This document shows positions 46,393 to 52,961 of a stretch of 52,961 bases of DNA, piece by piece (the first letter of the stretch is position 1; each line of letters starts with the position of its first letter). Under the pieces are notes generated by a model. It had not been told where the DNA came from and ran no database searches. It worked only from the letters and a program-made list of their open reading frames with translations. Made by a program: the position numbers and the translations under genes. The DNA is from a virus. The stretch is taken from the IMG/VR virus record IMGVR_UViG_3300046535_001284, positions 1 to 52,961 of that record, one strand, 5' to 3'.

Positions 46393-47859
46393 TCAGAACC
46401 GAGACAATTGACTGGTATCGAAGTATCCGCCGCTACCGCCATTAATGTCCCCTGCAAAGAAGGATGCGTTCGATTCCTGGAGCTCCGCAAGATCATACAC
46501 GTCGCTCAAGTGGTAAACCGCACCAAGCTTGAAGACATGCATCAGACCGTAACGAATTGCATCTAGAGCATGGTCGTCATACGCTTGAGCAGCTTCTCTA
46601 ACGTTTCGAGCGGTACGTCCAACACTAGCGGGTGCTCGGTAGTTGTTGAACTCTCGAATTGTATTCGGACAGTTTCGGCTGATGAAGAGCCAAGGCTCTT
46701 CATAAGGTGTACCATACTCGTCTGCGATCCCGATCTGTCGTGGTCGCAGGTAGGACTTGACGAGGTCGACGCCTTCTCTCCAGCCGGATTCACGTGTCCC
46801 CTTCGCCTCAATGCCGAGTTTTGCTCGTGGATCGCCGAGGCACGGTGCCATGTGCGTTGAAACGTACACGCAAGCGCCTGGGTCTGCCGAGTCACCGAAT
46901 GCCAAGTCGATCTTGTACCCATCTGGCTGTTGGCGAGTCTTCAGCTCCGCTACATGCGCCTCAAGGATCTGGTTTGCCTTGTAGTGCTCACGCCAAATCC
47001 ACACACGACCCCAAGGGTCGACTTGGAACTCTACAGCCGCAAGAGGGTTCGTAAATCCCCAGTCAAAGCTGATGTAGTTCGGCCAACGAGGGTTGTATCC
47101 AAAGTTCTTGACGTGCAGCATCTCGCTGAACTCGTCATAGATCTTGCCGATGAACGCGTTGAAGAGTGCTGCAATCTCCTGGTCAAAGAACGCTGGGAGC
47201 ACCGTTGCCTGAATGAGCTTGATCTCCGGATCGTCACGTCCACCCGGATACACGTAAGGATTGTCCCACGACGGGAACTGCCAGGAGGAGTAGTCCTTGT
47301 AGACCGGATCAGCATTTTGCCCATAGGCCCACAAGTTGTACAGCCAGTTGAAGCCTTCAGGAGTGGTCGGGAAGGTAGCCCAGCCTCGAGCGTCCGCTAG
47401 CGCCGGGCGTATGAAGCGCTCCCACGTATCCGCTTTGTGCTTTGCAGCTTCGGACATGATAGCGCCGTGGAGCTTCTCACCAACCAGGTTCTCGGGGTGG
47501 TCTGCGCTGCGGCACTCAATCCTCGCCTGCCAAGGGAATTCGATCCACATCTCACCGCTACGCTTGCTGTATGCCTTCTTGATGCGCTTGTCTAGCCCTA
47601 ACTTCTGGCCGATGATCAGGTCGTCCCAGATAACCCGGAACTCCTTCTCGGCTAGGTCGTACGTAGGACCGATGATCCAGAAGCGATGCTTCGGAAGGAA
47701 CAGTTCAGCACCCGCATCACGACTCGCCATATGCGACTTCCCGAACCGACGACCACACACCGGAACGCGAAAGCGAGATGGCGAATCATGAAACAACTGC
47801 TGCTTGGGGTGTGGCTGATACCCAACCAGCTGGAAGTACTTCAGCTTCGACAGGGCCAC
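46393..47859 (-). CDS. terminase large subunit
   Basis: It is a 488-aa protein. The ATPase has Walker A CGRRFGKS (35-42), an acidic strand GAIMSEAA in the Walker B position, and TFPTTPEGF as the coupling motif. The nuclease has SFDWGFTNP, AFGDSADP and DDHALDAIRYGL as the three metal-binding acidic sites. It cuts and pumps phage DNA into the prohead. The start overlaps the previous stop. Confidence 0.94.
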   Translation of the reverse strand: MALSKLKYFQLVGYQPHPKQQLFHDSPSRFRVPVCGRRFGKSHMASRDAGAELFLPKHRFWIIGPTYDLAEKEFRVIWDDLIIGQKLGLDKRIKKAYSKRSGEMWIEFPWQARIECRSADHPENLVGEKLHGAIMSEAAKHKADTWERFIRPALADARGWATFPTTPEGFNWLYNLWAYGQNADPVYKDYSSWQFPSWDNPYVYPGGRDDPEIKLIQATVLPAFFDQEIAALFNAFIGKIYDEFSEMLHVKNFGYNPRWPNYISFDWGFTNPLAAVEFQVDPWGRVWIWREHYKANQILEAHVAELKTRQQPDGYKIDLAFGDSADPGACVYVSTHMAPCLGDPRAKLGIEAKGTRESGWREGVDLVKSYLRPRQIGIADEYGTPYEEPWLFISRNCPNTIREFNNYRAPASVGRTARNVREAAQAYDDHALDAIRYGLMHVFKLGAVYHLSDVYDLAELQESNASFFAGDINGGSGGYFDTSQLSRF

Positions 47860-48500
47860 TAGATGTGAACCTCATCGTCGCCGAGTTCCAGTTCGCGAGG
47901 CTGTCTCAGGCGTCGCCTGCGTGCCAGCTCATCCTCGAGTCGCCATAGCTCGTCTTGACCCATCAGTATCTGCTTCGCGCGCTGGATGTCGGCGACTGGG
48001 TCATAGCTGATCAGGTCTGACCAAGGTTGCACCGTAACGCTCGTTACGAGCCCTTCAGGCAGCGCAGGATCGCTGTAGGTGGGCGGTCGAACGGTGGTTC
48101 CAGGCGCGAAGCCCATCGTCGGGGGAGTGGATGATGTCTCCGGAGGATCGACAGTGCTACCGTCCTGCGTTACCGTGGCCTGCGAAGGAGTCACCGTAAC
48201 TGTCGCGCCAGTATGTGTGGTCGTCACTGACGTGTAGTTCGGCGGGAGGTCTGCGGTTCCTACCTCCAGCTCAGCCTGGACAGCCCGCGGCAACAGATTG
48301 CGCATGGCGTTCGGGATGTAGTACACCAGGCCAGTAGCAGCAACGAACGATGCTGTCAGCGTCTGCCAGTCGGCAGATGTCATACCATCGCCGTCATGCG
48401 CAAGTGTGAAGTACATGGCAATGGCCATGACCAACCCGCTCACGATCGCCTTGGCATGATCGTCCAAGAAGTGCGTAATCGCCTCGAGAAAATTCTTCAC
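47859..48500 (-). CDS. two-helix membrane protein with Thr/Pro stalk
   Basis: It is a 213-aa protein from GTG 48500, preferred because GGGAGGG would overlap the upstream GTG 48506. Residues 17-34 and 45-62 are membrane helices around a GDGMTSADW turn, the holin-like pattern of actinophages (YIPNAMRNLLP follows). Residues 80-150 are Thr/Pro/Ser-rich, and the C terminus is charged. Holin-like head with an extra domain, oddly placed before terminase. Confidence 0.65.
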   Translation of the reverse strand: MKNFLEAITHFLDDHAKAIVSGLVMAIAMYFTLAHDGDGMTSADWQTLTASFVAATGLVYYIPNAMRNLLPRAVQAELEVGTADLPPNYTSVTTTHTGATVTVTPSQATVTQDGSTVDPPETSSTPPTMGFAPGTTVRPPTYSDPALPEGLVTSVTVQPWSDLISYDPVADIQRAKQILMGQDELWRLEDELARRRRLRQPRELELGDDEVHI

Positions 48501-48543
48501 AACCACCCTCCCTAATATAACAGGATGACATCTGATATTACTA

Positions 48544-48891
48544 TTACATAGCGTCGACAGAAATGGATGTGAGGTGCGCTGAGAACGGTGCGCCGCCAGT
48601 GTTGTTGACCTTCACCTGCACGAATGGAGCTGCAGGCACTACCTGGTTGCTTCGACCTCCTGCGACGACGGTGATCGTCTCTGTCCACAGGGTCGTCGAG
48701 CCATCCCGAGACCAGATAAACTGCAGCTGGTAGGTACCACCCGTACTCGAGGCAAAGATAGTAATATTCTTCGCCTTGGAGACATCGAGGAACCCACTCG
48801 AGTTGCTAGCGCCGTTGGCAATGTTGGTCGTGTCGCTGTAGATTTCTCTACGCGTCAGAGCCTTCAGCCGTATCTGGGCAGCAGATGCCAT
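48544..48891 (-). CDS. beta-rich structural protein
   Basis: It is a 115-aa protein with about eight strands (NITIFASSTGGTYQLQFIWS, VKVNNTGGAPFSAHLTSISV), fitting a jelly-roll or Ig-like virion decoration protein. It overlaps the gene before by 4 bases. No family recognised. Confidence 0.6.
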   Translation of the reverse strand: MASAAQIRLKALTRREIYSDTTNIANGASNSSGFLDVSKAKNITIFASSTGGTYQLQFIWSRDGSTTLWTETITVVAGGRSNQVVPAAPFVQVKVNNTGGAPFSAHLTSISVDAM

Positions 48892-49220
48892 CAGTAGCTC
48901 CGTCCACGCTGCCGCTTGCTTGCCACTGCCATCCGAGCCTGCCGCGGCGTAGCTGCTGGTGCTGCCGCAGGTGAAGCCTTCTTCGCCGGAAGTACCTTCT
49001 TCAGGTTCGGATTGGCCTTCTTCGCTGCCTTGGAGGCCTTCCGGGCTCCAGCGGCGATGATGGCGCTCGCAGCCTTCTTACTCACGCCACTCTTCTTGGC
49101 GACCGATGCTGCAGCCGCCTTAAACCCCATACCCTTCGCCACTGTTCCACCTCTCGCGCCGCCGCTGATCACACGGTCAGTATGCACGTTGCCACTACCA
49201 GTTGGGTTGTACACACCCAT
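48891..49220 (-). CDS. capsid-N-arm-like peptide fused to a histone-like basic tail
   Basis: It is a 109-aa protein from ATG 49220, 1 base after the preceding stop. Residues 1-15 are nearly the same as the start of the major capsid protein (MxVYNPTGSGNVHxD; 13 of 15 match) with different codons. Residues 25-109 are Lys/Ala-rich (KKAASAIIAAGARKASKAAK), like histone H1 or bacterial nucleoid proteins. It may be packed in the head by capsid-like contacts and bind DNA. An upstream in-frame start (49268) lacks support. Confidence 0.7.
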   Translation of the reverse strand: MGVYNPTGSGNVHTDRVISGGARGGTVAKGMGFKAAAASVAKKSGVSKKAASAIIAAGARKASKAAKKANPNLKKVLPAKKASPAAAPAATPRQARMAVASKRQRGRSY

Positions 49221-49221
49221 G

Positions 49222-49410
49222 CTAGCCCCCGTGCTGGTCGTTGCGGCTCCGGTCGTACTGGTCCTCACGTACCTGTCGAGCCGTCTTCGCTCGTGGCGCC
49301 ACCTTCTTGCGCGGCGTCCTTGCCATAGCGGCCGCAGCCTTCCTCTGTCGCACTGTCACCGGCTTCACATCTTCGTGCCGGAACGCTGTATTCAACTTCC
49401 CACCACCCAC
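49222..49410 (-). CDS. basic small protein
   Basis: It is a 62-aa protein from GTG 49410 (no clear ribosome binding site; an internal ATG at residue 29 is possible). It is Lys/Arg/Ala-rich (RQRKAAAAMARTPRKKVAPR). It could bind DNA or RNA. It stops 1 base before the capsid-arm-like gene, so the two basic proteins are coupled. Confidence 0.5.
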   Translation of the reverse strand: MGGGKLNTAFRHEDVKPVTVRQRKAAAAMARTPRKKVAPRAKTARQVREDQYDRSRNDQHGG

Positions 49411-49466
49411 TCGCCGTTATAGACGGAGCCACAACGTTCATCGGGCTCGTTGCGTACGTCATCGCC

Positions 49467-49997
49467 CTAGTACTTAAAGTAGACGTTGGTGTCTGCAACA
49501 GCAGTCGCCTTCGTCAACTTGGTACCACCAGCTGCGCCGGCCGTCCTGTTCTGGTGGTGCGAGTAAGCCGCAACACGAGAGTCAGCCGTCGGCAACGCAC
49601 CAGCAGGCGTGACCGCCCCTGTGTCGTCGAAGGAGCTCGCTCCCGCCGCTGAGATACCGATGAGCAGCTCGGACCCTCCGACGCGCCCGTATACCCCGTA
49701 CTGCTCACCCGCCACCCCAGGCAGCGTGATGGTACACTTGTTGGTAGTACCGCCCGCTACCACAGTAGTTCCGGCAACCGCAGAAGCGGCACTCTCAGCA
49801 CCGTTCTTGATCCGACTGATCTTGTAGCTGTACGTAGCAGCGGTCAGCGTCCCACCAGCACCGCTGTTCGCCACTACCGGCGTCCCAGGCACCGTTCCGG
49901 TATTCGCCTGCGTGCCAACTACCGTAACGTTGCGCGTCTTTCCCTTTGCGTCACGGAGCTGCACCGTATCGCCGATGTTTGCCGTCCTGACCGGCAT
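49467..49997 (-). CDS. structural protein with an FN3-like module
   Basis: It is a 176-aa protein from ATG 49997 behind CAGGAGG. After an N-terminal 30-residue strand region comes an FN3-like unit (TLTAATYSYKISRIKNGAES, then GVYGRVGGSELLIGISAAGA). This corresponds to the insert of the major tail protein, including the ASSFDD...PAGALPT end (SYDD...PAGALPT there). Likely a virion surface protein. Confidence 0.68.
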   Translation of the reverse strand: MPVRTANIGDTVQLRDAKGKTRNVTVVGTQANTGTVPGTPVVANSGAGGTLTAATYSYKISRIKNGAESAASAVAGTTVVAGGTTNKCTITLPGVAGEQYGVYGRVGGSELLIGISAAGASSFDDTGAVTPAGALPTADSRVAAYSHHQNRTAGAAGGTKLTKATAVADTNVYFKY

Positions 49998-50019
49998 GTT
50001 TCCACCTCCTGAACAACGT

Positions 50020-50066
50020 CAACCGGGGTCCCTGTCTTCCCGATACCCACAGGGCCGAACAGTGTA
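50020..50066 (-). promoter_or_regulatory. conserved CCTGTGGG / CCGGTTGAC leader element
   Basis: On the minus strand GGCCCTGT pairs with ACAGGG-CC around GGGTATCGGGAAG, then CCGGTTGAC and the 49997 ribosome binding site. The same order occurs at 37919-37975 and 8311-8351. Confidence 0.5.
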
Positions 50067-50102
50067 ACCATTGATACTCTCATGGGTCCACAGTTGCGCT
50101 AG

Positions 50103-50441
50103 CTATGCGATCGGACCGCCTTCAACGATCTCGCGCGCAATGTCATTGTCGGCCAACTGAGTTACCAGCGCCAGCAGGTTGTCATCGACGTTGATCCCGA
50201 AGTTGAAGCCACCACCCAGAATACCGTCGACCACGTACCTGGCTGCAGCAAGCCGAACGTTCTCCGCCCGTGCATGAGCGGCGAGGTGCACTACAGAAGC
50301 AGCCGCAATTGGAGCTCCGCGCATCAGAATATCGCGTGCCACCTCAGCGTCCGTCTTCTCCGGGTACACTGAGCGCTCGAGCTTAAGCGCCTCGACCGCA
50401 TCCTTCGGACACCAAGCTTCCAGCTCTTCGTCGGTCGCCAT
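50103..50441 (-). CDS. helical protein at the head of the late operon
   Basis: It is a 112-aa protein from ATG 50441 behind GAGGTGG. The repeat-like helix AASVVHLAAHARAENVRLAA plus RYVVDGIL is the pattern seen in C-terminal parts of some small terminase subunits and related phage proteins. As first late gene it is a fair small-terminase candidate, but no DNA-binding domain is clear. Confidence 0.55.
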   Translation of the reverse strand: MATDEELEAWCPKDAVEALKLERSVYPEKTDAEVARDILMRGAPIAAASVVHLAAHARAENVRLAAARYVVDGILGGGFNFGINVDDNLLALVTQLADNDIAREIVEGGPIA

Positions 50442-50461
50442 AAGCCACCTCCTCTACCTTG

Positions 50462-50491
50462 ATTATAGTCTTGTCACCACTGTAGCCACAA
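50462..50491 (-). promoter_or_regulatory. late promoter, TTGTGG-18-TATAAT
   Basis: On the minus strand the -35 TTGTGG is at 50491-50486 and the -10 TATAAT at 50467-50462. It stands 20 bases before the first late gene. Confidence 0.7.
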
Positions 50492-50890
50492 CGTGTCAGT
50501 CTATCACTGTAACACTCCGATGCGATATCCCGCCATGCAAAAGAGCCCTCAATCGCCCACTTGCAGTCGAATTGTGAGGCTGCGTTATACTTGATATAGC
50601 AAGAGCAAAAGCTACCACCATCGCGCACGCGGAACCACTACAGCACCATAACCATGTCACTTCAGCACTGCTTTGGTAACAGACCCACGGGCCGAGAAGA
50701 TCTTGAAAAAATCCGGTATAATATAGTTAAATCACCACAAAGCCGTCCAAATCCCCCCGAAACGGGACATAGCCACATATAGGGGCTGATAGCCGGGGAA
50801 ATCGGGAGGAACCCGTAGATTGATAACTGAATCGTTCCAAATCCGGCCAAACCGGGGCATATACGTCGGTATCCCGATAAAGGAGGAGAA
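50492..50890. other. divergent intergenic region
   Basis: No convincing gene. A TATAAT at 50717-50722 with GAAAAAATCCGG before it is a weak class-B promoter facing right. From about 50740, CGG/AAA-type units like those at 51369-51850 begin (CGTTCCAAAT, CCGGCCAAAC). Confidence 0.4.
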
Positions 50891-51067
50891 ATGCGTATTG
50901 ACCCCGTTTGGTACGATGATCTACCGGTTGAGGCCAATTTGGCCCGAATTACCTACCTTTGTCACGTTTCGTCGTGTAAAGAGTGTATTTCGGATGAAGA
51001 ATGCCGAATTGTCGACGAATTGTACGATATGTACCGTTTTGCGACGGTTCGGCAGGTTATCGTCTAA
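50891..51067 (+). CDS. Cys-rich small protein in the repeat field
   Basis: It is a 58-aa protein from ATG 50891 behind AAAGGAGGAG. CHVSSCKECISDEEC in the middle gives four Cys with zinc-like spacing, and a helix follows. Codon use (CGA, GAA, CCG with A/T third bases) differs from the rest of the phage and follows the surrounding repeat composition. No family recognised. Confidence 0.55.
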   Translation: MRIDPVWYDDLPVEANLARITYLCHVSSCKECISDEECRIVDELYDMYRFATVRQVIV

Positions 51068-51179
51068 TTAACCCGGTTTAGGCGTATATGCCCCGATTTG
51101 ACCGGATTTGGAGCTGTTTGACCCGTTCTAAGTCGGTATGTCCGAATAAATCCGGATATAACCCGATAAAGGAGGAAAT

Positions 51180-51368
51180 ATGTACGAAAACTGGTGGAAA
51201 ACGTATGATTATATCCTAAATGTGCATCATTTGGGAGAAACCATCGAAAACCATCCCGAAACGTGCGAAACCTGCCGAAACGGGGATGAATGCGGAACAA
51301 TCGGTGAAATTCGGGATGAACTATTCCGAAACGTGCTAACCCTGCATAAACTGGTCGTTTCCGACTAA
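51180..51368 (+). CDS. second Cys-rich small protein in the repeat field
   Basis: It is a 62-aa protein from ATG 51180 behind AAAGGAGG. CETCRNGDEC then an EIRDELFRN helix is close to the pattern of the protein at 50891, so the two may be relatives. The gene contains CGAAAC-type units in its code. No family recognised. Confidence 0.55.
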   Translation: MYENWWKTYDYILNVHHLGETIENHPETCETCRNGDECGTIGEIRDELFRNVLTLHKLVVSD

Positions 51369-51850
51369 AACCCCCGAAAACCGGACATACCGGCCTAAAT
51401 CGGGTCAAACATGACTAAACCGGAATAAATCGGTCCGAACAGCACATACCGGCATAAATCTGGCCTTTTTCCTAAATCGGTCGAAATCGGTCCAAACCGG
51501 AATAAAACGGGATGAAATATCTCGTAACGGTCGAAATCGGTCGAAACATTACTAATCGGACTAAACCGGAATGAATCGGTCCAATTCGGACTAAACCGGG
51601 ATGAAACATGTCATACCGGTCTAAATCGGCATAGAACAGGCCAATCAGGCCAAACGGTCTATACCGGTCTAAACCGGCATGAATCCGGCTGTACCTTGAC
51701 AAATGGATAGAAATCAGGCCAAACGGACGAATCGGCCTAAACCGGTCCAAACCGGGATAAATCCGAATAAAATCGGACAAACCGGAATGAACCGGTCGCA
51801 ACCGGCTGATACCGTCCGTACGTAGTACGAACATCTACAGATCGGTACAG
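51369..51850. repeat. decameric CGGNNTAAAY repeat field
   Basis: There are about 40 degenerate head-to-tail units, mostly exactly 10 bases: CGGTCGAAAT, CGGTCCAAAC, CGGAATAAAA, CGGGATGAAA, CGGACTAAAC, CGGTCTAAAT, CGGCATGAAT. Ten is not a multiple of three, so it is not coding. The AAA steps recur once per DNA helix turn, which should bend the DNA. Origin, packaging or protein-array site are options. Confidence 0.8.
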
Positions 51851-51865
51851 AAATGTCGCTACACT
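51848..51865 (+). promoter_or_regulatory. class-B promoter-like motif
   Basis: ACAGAAATGTCGCTACACTC matches the motifs at 1914 and 52776. TACACT is at 51860-51865. It is the only promoter candidate for the 51992 gene. Confidence 0.45.
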
Positions 51866-51991
51866 CCCAAACCGCGTCCAAACGGTGGATAGACTGACAA
51901 CCTTAGACACACCGTGGGAAAGGGGGAGGGAGGGGGAGATAGGCGGTCATAAGGGGATCCGAGGGGACAAACCAACCCTAAGGAGACGAAA

Positions 51992-52363
51992 ATGGCAGCT
52001 AAGACGATCACGATCGACCCCAAGGTACGCGAGTCGTACGAAAGGGTGATCGGGACACTCGTGACCGAGCAGGAGTACAGTGCGTACGGGATCCACACCG
52101 TCCTGAACCGGGTGCTGGCGGCAGCCGGACGGGAAGGTGTTCGTCCGCAGATGATGTACAACTACGCTCGTAACGGACTGGTCGTCCGCGGTGAGAAGAT
52201 CACCGGTGCGACGCTCAGGGCTTTCACCCGTCAGGAAGTCATCTCGTTCATCACGAACTACGTCGTGCGCAACCAGGTGCCGGTCGCAGGAGTCGAAGTG
52301 ACCCAGCCCGTGACCACGCACGTGGAGACCGAGGACGCACCTCAGACCGGTACTGACGCCTAA
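51992..52363 (+). CDS. putative DNA-binding protein of the control region
   Basis: It is a 123-aa protein from ATG 51992 behind AAGGAGA. The helical core (VREGVRPQ-type QMMYNYARNGLVVRGEKITG) resembles the segment PPQVVYSYIKNN of the 5970 protein. RAFTRQEVISFITNYVVRNQ is a further helix. The acidic Thr-rich tail is disordered. It is placed between the decamer field and the iterons, as expected of an initiator or regulator; inference. Confidence 0.65.
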   Translation: MAAKTITIDPKVRESYERVIGTLVTEQEYSAYGIHTVLNRVLAAAGREGVRPQMMYNYARNGLVVRGEKITGATLRAFTRQEVISFITNYVVRNQVPVAGVEVTQPVTTHVETEDAPQTGTDA

Positions 52364-52418
52364 CAAGTAGCAGTACCCCTCGGATCCCCCTATGTTCGCC
52401 TATATCCAAGGAGGACGG

Positions 52419-52622
52419 ATGAAACCGTACCAAATCCACGCCGAGCACGCCCTGGCAGCGGAGGGTAACTTCCCCGGTCAGGATCGGCGACCCCCAGGAT
52501 GGCTACTGGAACGCCTCGCAGAGGAGAAACTCACCGGTGGCTATTCGAACCGCAAGAACCCCGTATGTCCGGAGTGCCACCTCCGGAAGGCGAACAACGG
52601 ATCCTGCGGATGTGGTAGCTAA
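52419..52622 (+). CDS. zinc-ribbon small protein
   Basis: It is a 67-aa protein from ATG 52419 behind AAGGAGG. CPECHLRKANNGSCGC at the C terminus is a four-Cys zinc motif common in small actinophage proteins. The N-terminal half is polar. A terminator follows 7 bases after the stop. Confidence 0.7.
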   Translation: MKPYQIHAEHALAAEGNFPGQDRRPPGWLLERLAEEKLTGGYSNRKNPVCPECHLRKANNGSCGCGS

Positions 52623-52628
52623 CCAGGT

Positions 52629-52652
52629 AGGCCCCACTCCGGTGGGGCCTAT
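52629..52652 (+). terminator. intrinsic terminator
   Basis: TAGGCCCCAC (52629-52638) pairs with GTGGGGCCTA (52643-52652) around a TCCG loop. TCTCTAT follows: a short, imperfect U-run. Confidence 0.8.
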
Positions 52653-52661
52653 CTCTATGGC

Positions 52662-52721
52662 CGGATTTATCGTGATATGTCCGAATTTAGCGTGATAAGT
52701 TCGGATTTATGACCATAAATC
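52662..52721 (+). repeat. three tandem 20-bp repeats
   Basis: Units start at 52662, 52682 and 52702 (CCGGATTTATCGTGATATGT, CCGAATTTAGCGTGATAAGT, and a weaker third). They are AT-rich, intergenic, and close to the left iterons across the junction. Nothing else is seen in 52722-52775. Confidence 0.6.
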
Positions 52722-52775
52722 CAGGCCCAGGCGACCCTAGGACCGGGATTTCTATCTGAGGCCTCGGGGGCCGGA

Positions 52776-52792
52776 AAAAATCTTGCTACACT
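52776..52792 (+). promoter_or_regulatory. class-B promoter-like motif at the genome junction
   Basis: AAAAAATCTTGCTACACTCT, with TACACT at 52787-52792, is the close twin of 1914-1930. Transcription would run through the terminal repeat toward 1-747. Confidence 0.5.
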
Positions 52793-52814
52793 CTGACCAA
52801 CGAGTCCAGTCGGA

Positions 52815-52961
52815 ATTATACCGTAACATAGTAAACGATCTTGATGTAGGGGTATATTGGGATATCACAAGATATACGGGCCTCAATTACCGAAAGTATA
52901 CCAGTATATACCTACCCGTAATTACCGGGGGGGAATTCTCCCGTTATATTAACAGTTTTGG
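52815..52961. repeat. terminal direct repeat, right copy
   Basis: It matches 1-146 with one extra G in the run at 52927-52933. It contains the first two iteron copies. Confidence 0.9.

Noticed and set aside
49410-49445. Leftward promoter TTGTGG...TATAAC
   Set aside because: The boxes resemble the late promoters but the spacer is only 7 bp, so it cannot work as such; perhaps a remnant.
50383-50628. 81-aa leftward frame upstream of the late operon
   Set aside because: It overlaps the 50441 gene and its promoter and has no ribosome binding site.
51369-51850. CRISPR array
   Set aside because: The units are 10 bases, head to tail and degenerate, with no spacers and no cas genes nearby.

Overview
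This window is an essentially complete genome of a tailed double-stranded DNA phage, about 52.8 kb as a unit. The first 146 bases recur at 52815-52961 with one extra G in a homopolymer, so the contig closes on itself. The head genes are Mu-like (DUF935-type portal, gpI-type protease/scaffold, gpG-type morphogenesis protein). The tail is of the long non-contractile type: tape measure of 869 aa, G/GT chaperone frameshift, Dit-like protein, no sheath. No integrase or lysogeny repressor was seen, so a lytic lifestyle is likely. An actinobacterial host is suggested but not proven by the many small Zn-knuckle proteins, frequent GTG/TTG starts and a GH25 lysin.

Layout. Rightward early genes fill 0.75-27.8 kb and leftward late genes fill 50.4-27.9 kb. 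They converge on a 13-bp inverted-repeat terminator at 27850-27898. A rightward control region lies at 50.7-52.96 kb and runs on through the junction into 1-747. At 0.75-5.5 kb about fifteen tiny genes are separated, almost every time, by a short RNA helix carrying a small T-arm-like hairpin just before the next ribosome binding site. At 5.6-8.1 kb is a stable-RNA region with six larger tRNA-like elements: acceptor helix plus canonical T-arm, but no recognisable anticodon loop. It ends at a strong intrinsic terminator at 8049-8083.

Replication and DNA modification. The region 8.1-27.8 kb encodes a SNF2-type helicase, a Cas4/RecB-like nuclease, a Sak4-like ATPase, a DUF669-type protein, a PrimPol-DUF3987 primase-helicase, a uracil-DNA-glycosylase/DNA polymerase I fusion, two MazG-like proteins and a RuvC-like resolvase. 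Embedded among them is a full GTP-to-preQ0 pathway (FolE, QueD, QueE, QueC) with a DpdA-type transglycosylase. This predicts 7-cyano-7-deazaguanine in the phage DNA. A 135-nt structured RNA closed by a perfect 15-bp stem sits before the primase gene.

Virion and lysis. The leftward operon runs: small proteins, membrane protein, terminase, portal, protease/scaffold, decoration protein, major capsid protein, connectors, major tail protein, chaperones, tape measure, distal tail, Gly-rich fibre-like protein, GH25 lysin, hub-like protein, small membrane proteins. One small basic protein starts with nearly the same 15 residues as the major capsid protein, suggesting a head-internal DNA-binding protein.

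The main candidates for an undescribed system are the tRNA-like punctuation and expanded-anticodon-arm RNAs (1-7.7 kb), the capsid N-arm mimic (49220-48891), the decameric repeat field (51.37-51.85 kb) and the 17.1-kb RNA. All RNA folds were drawn by eye.
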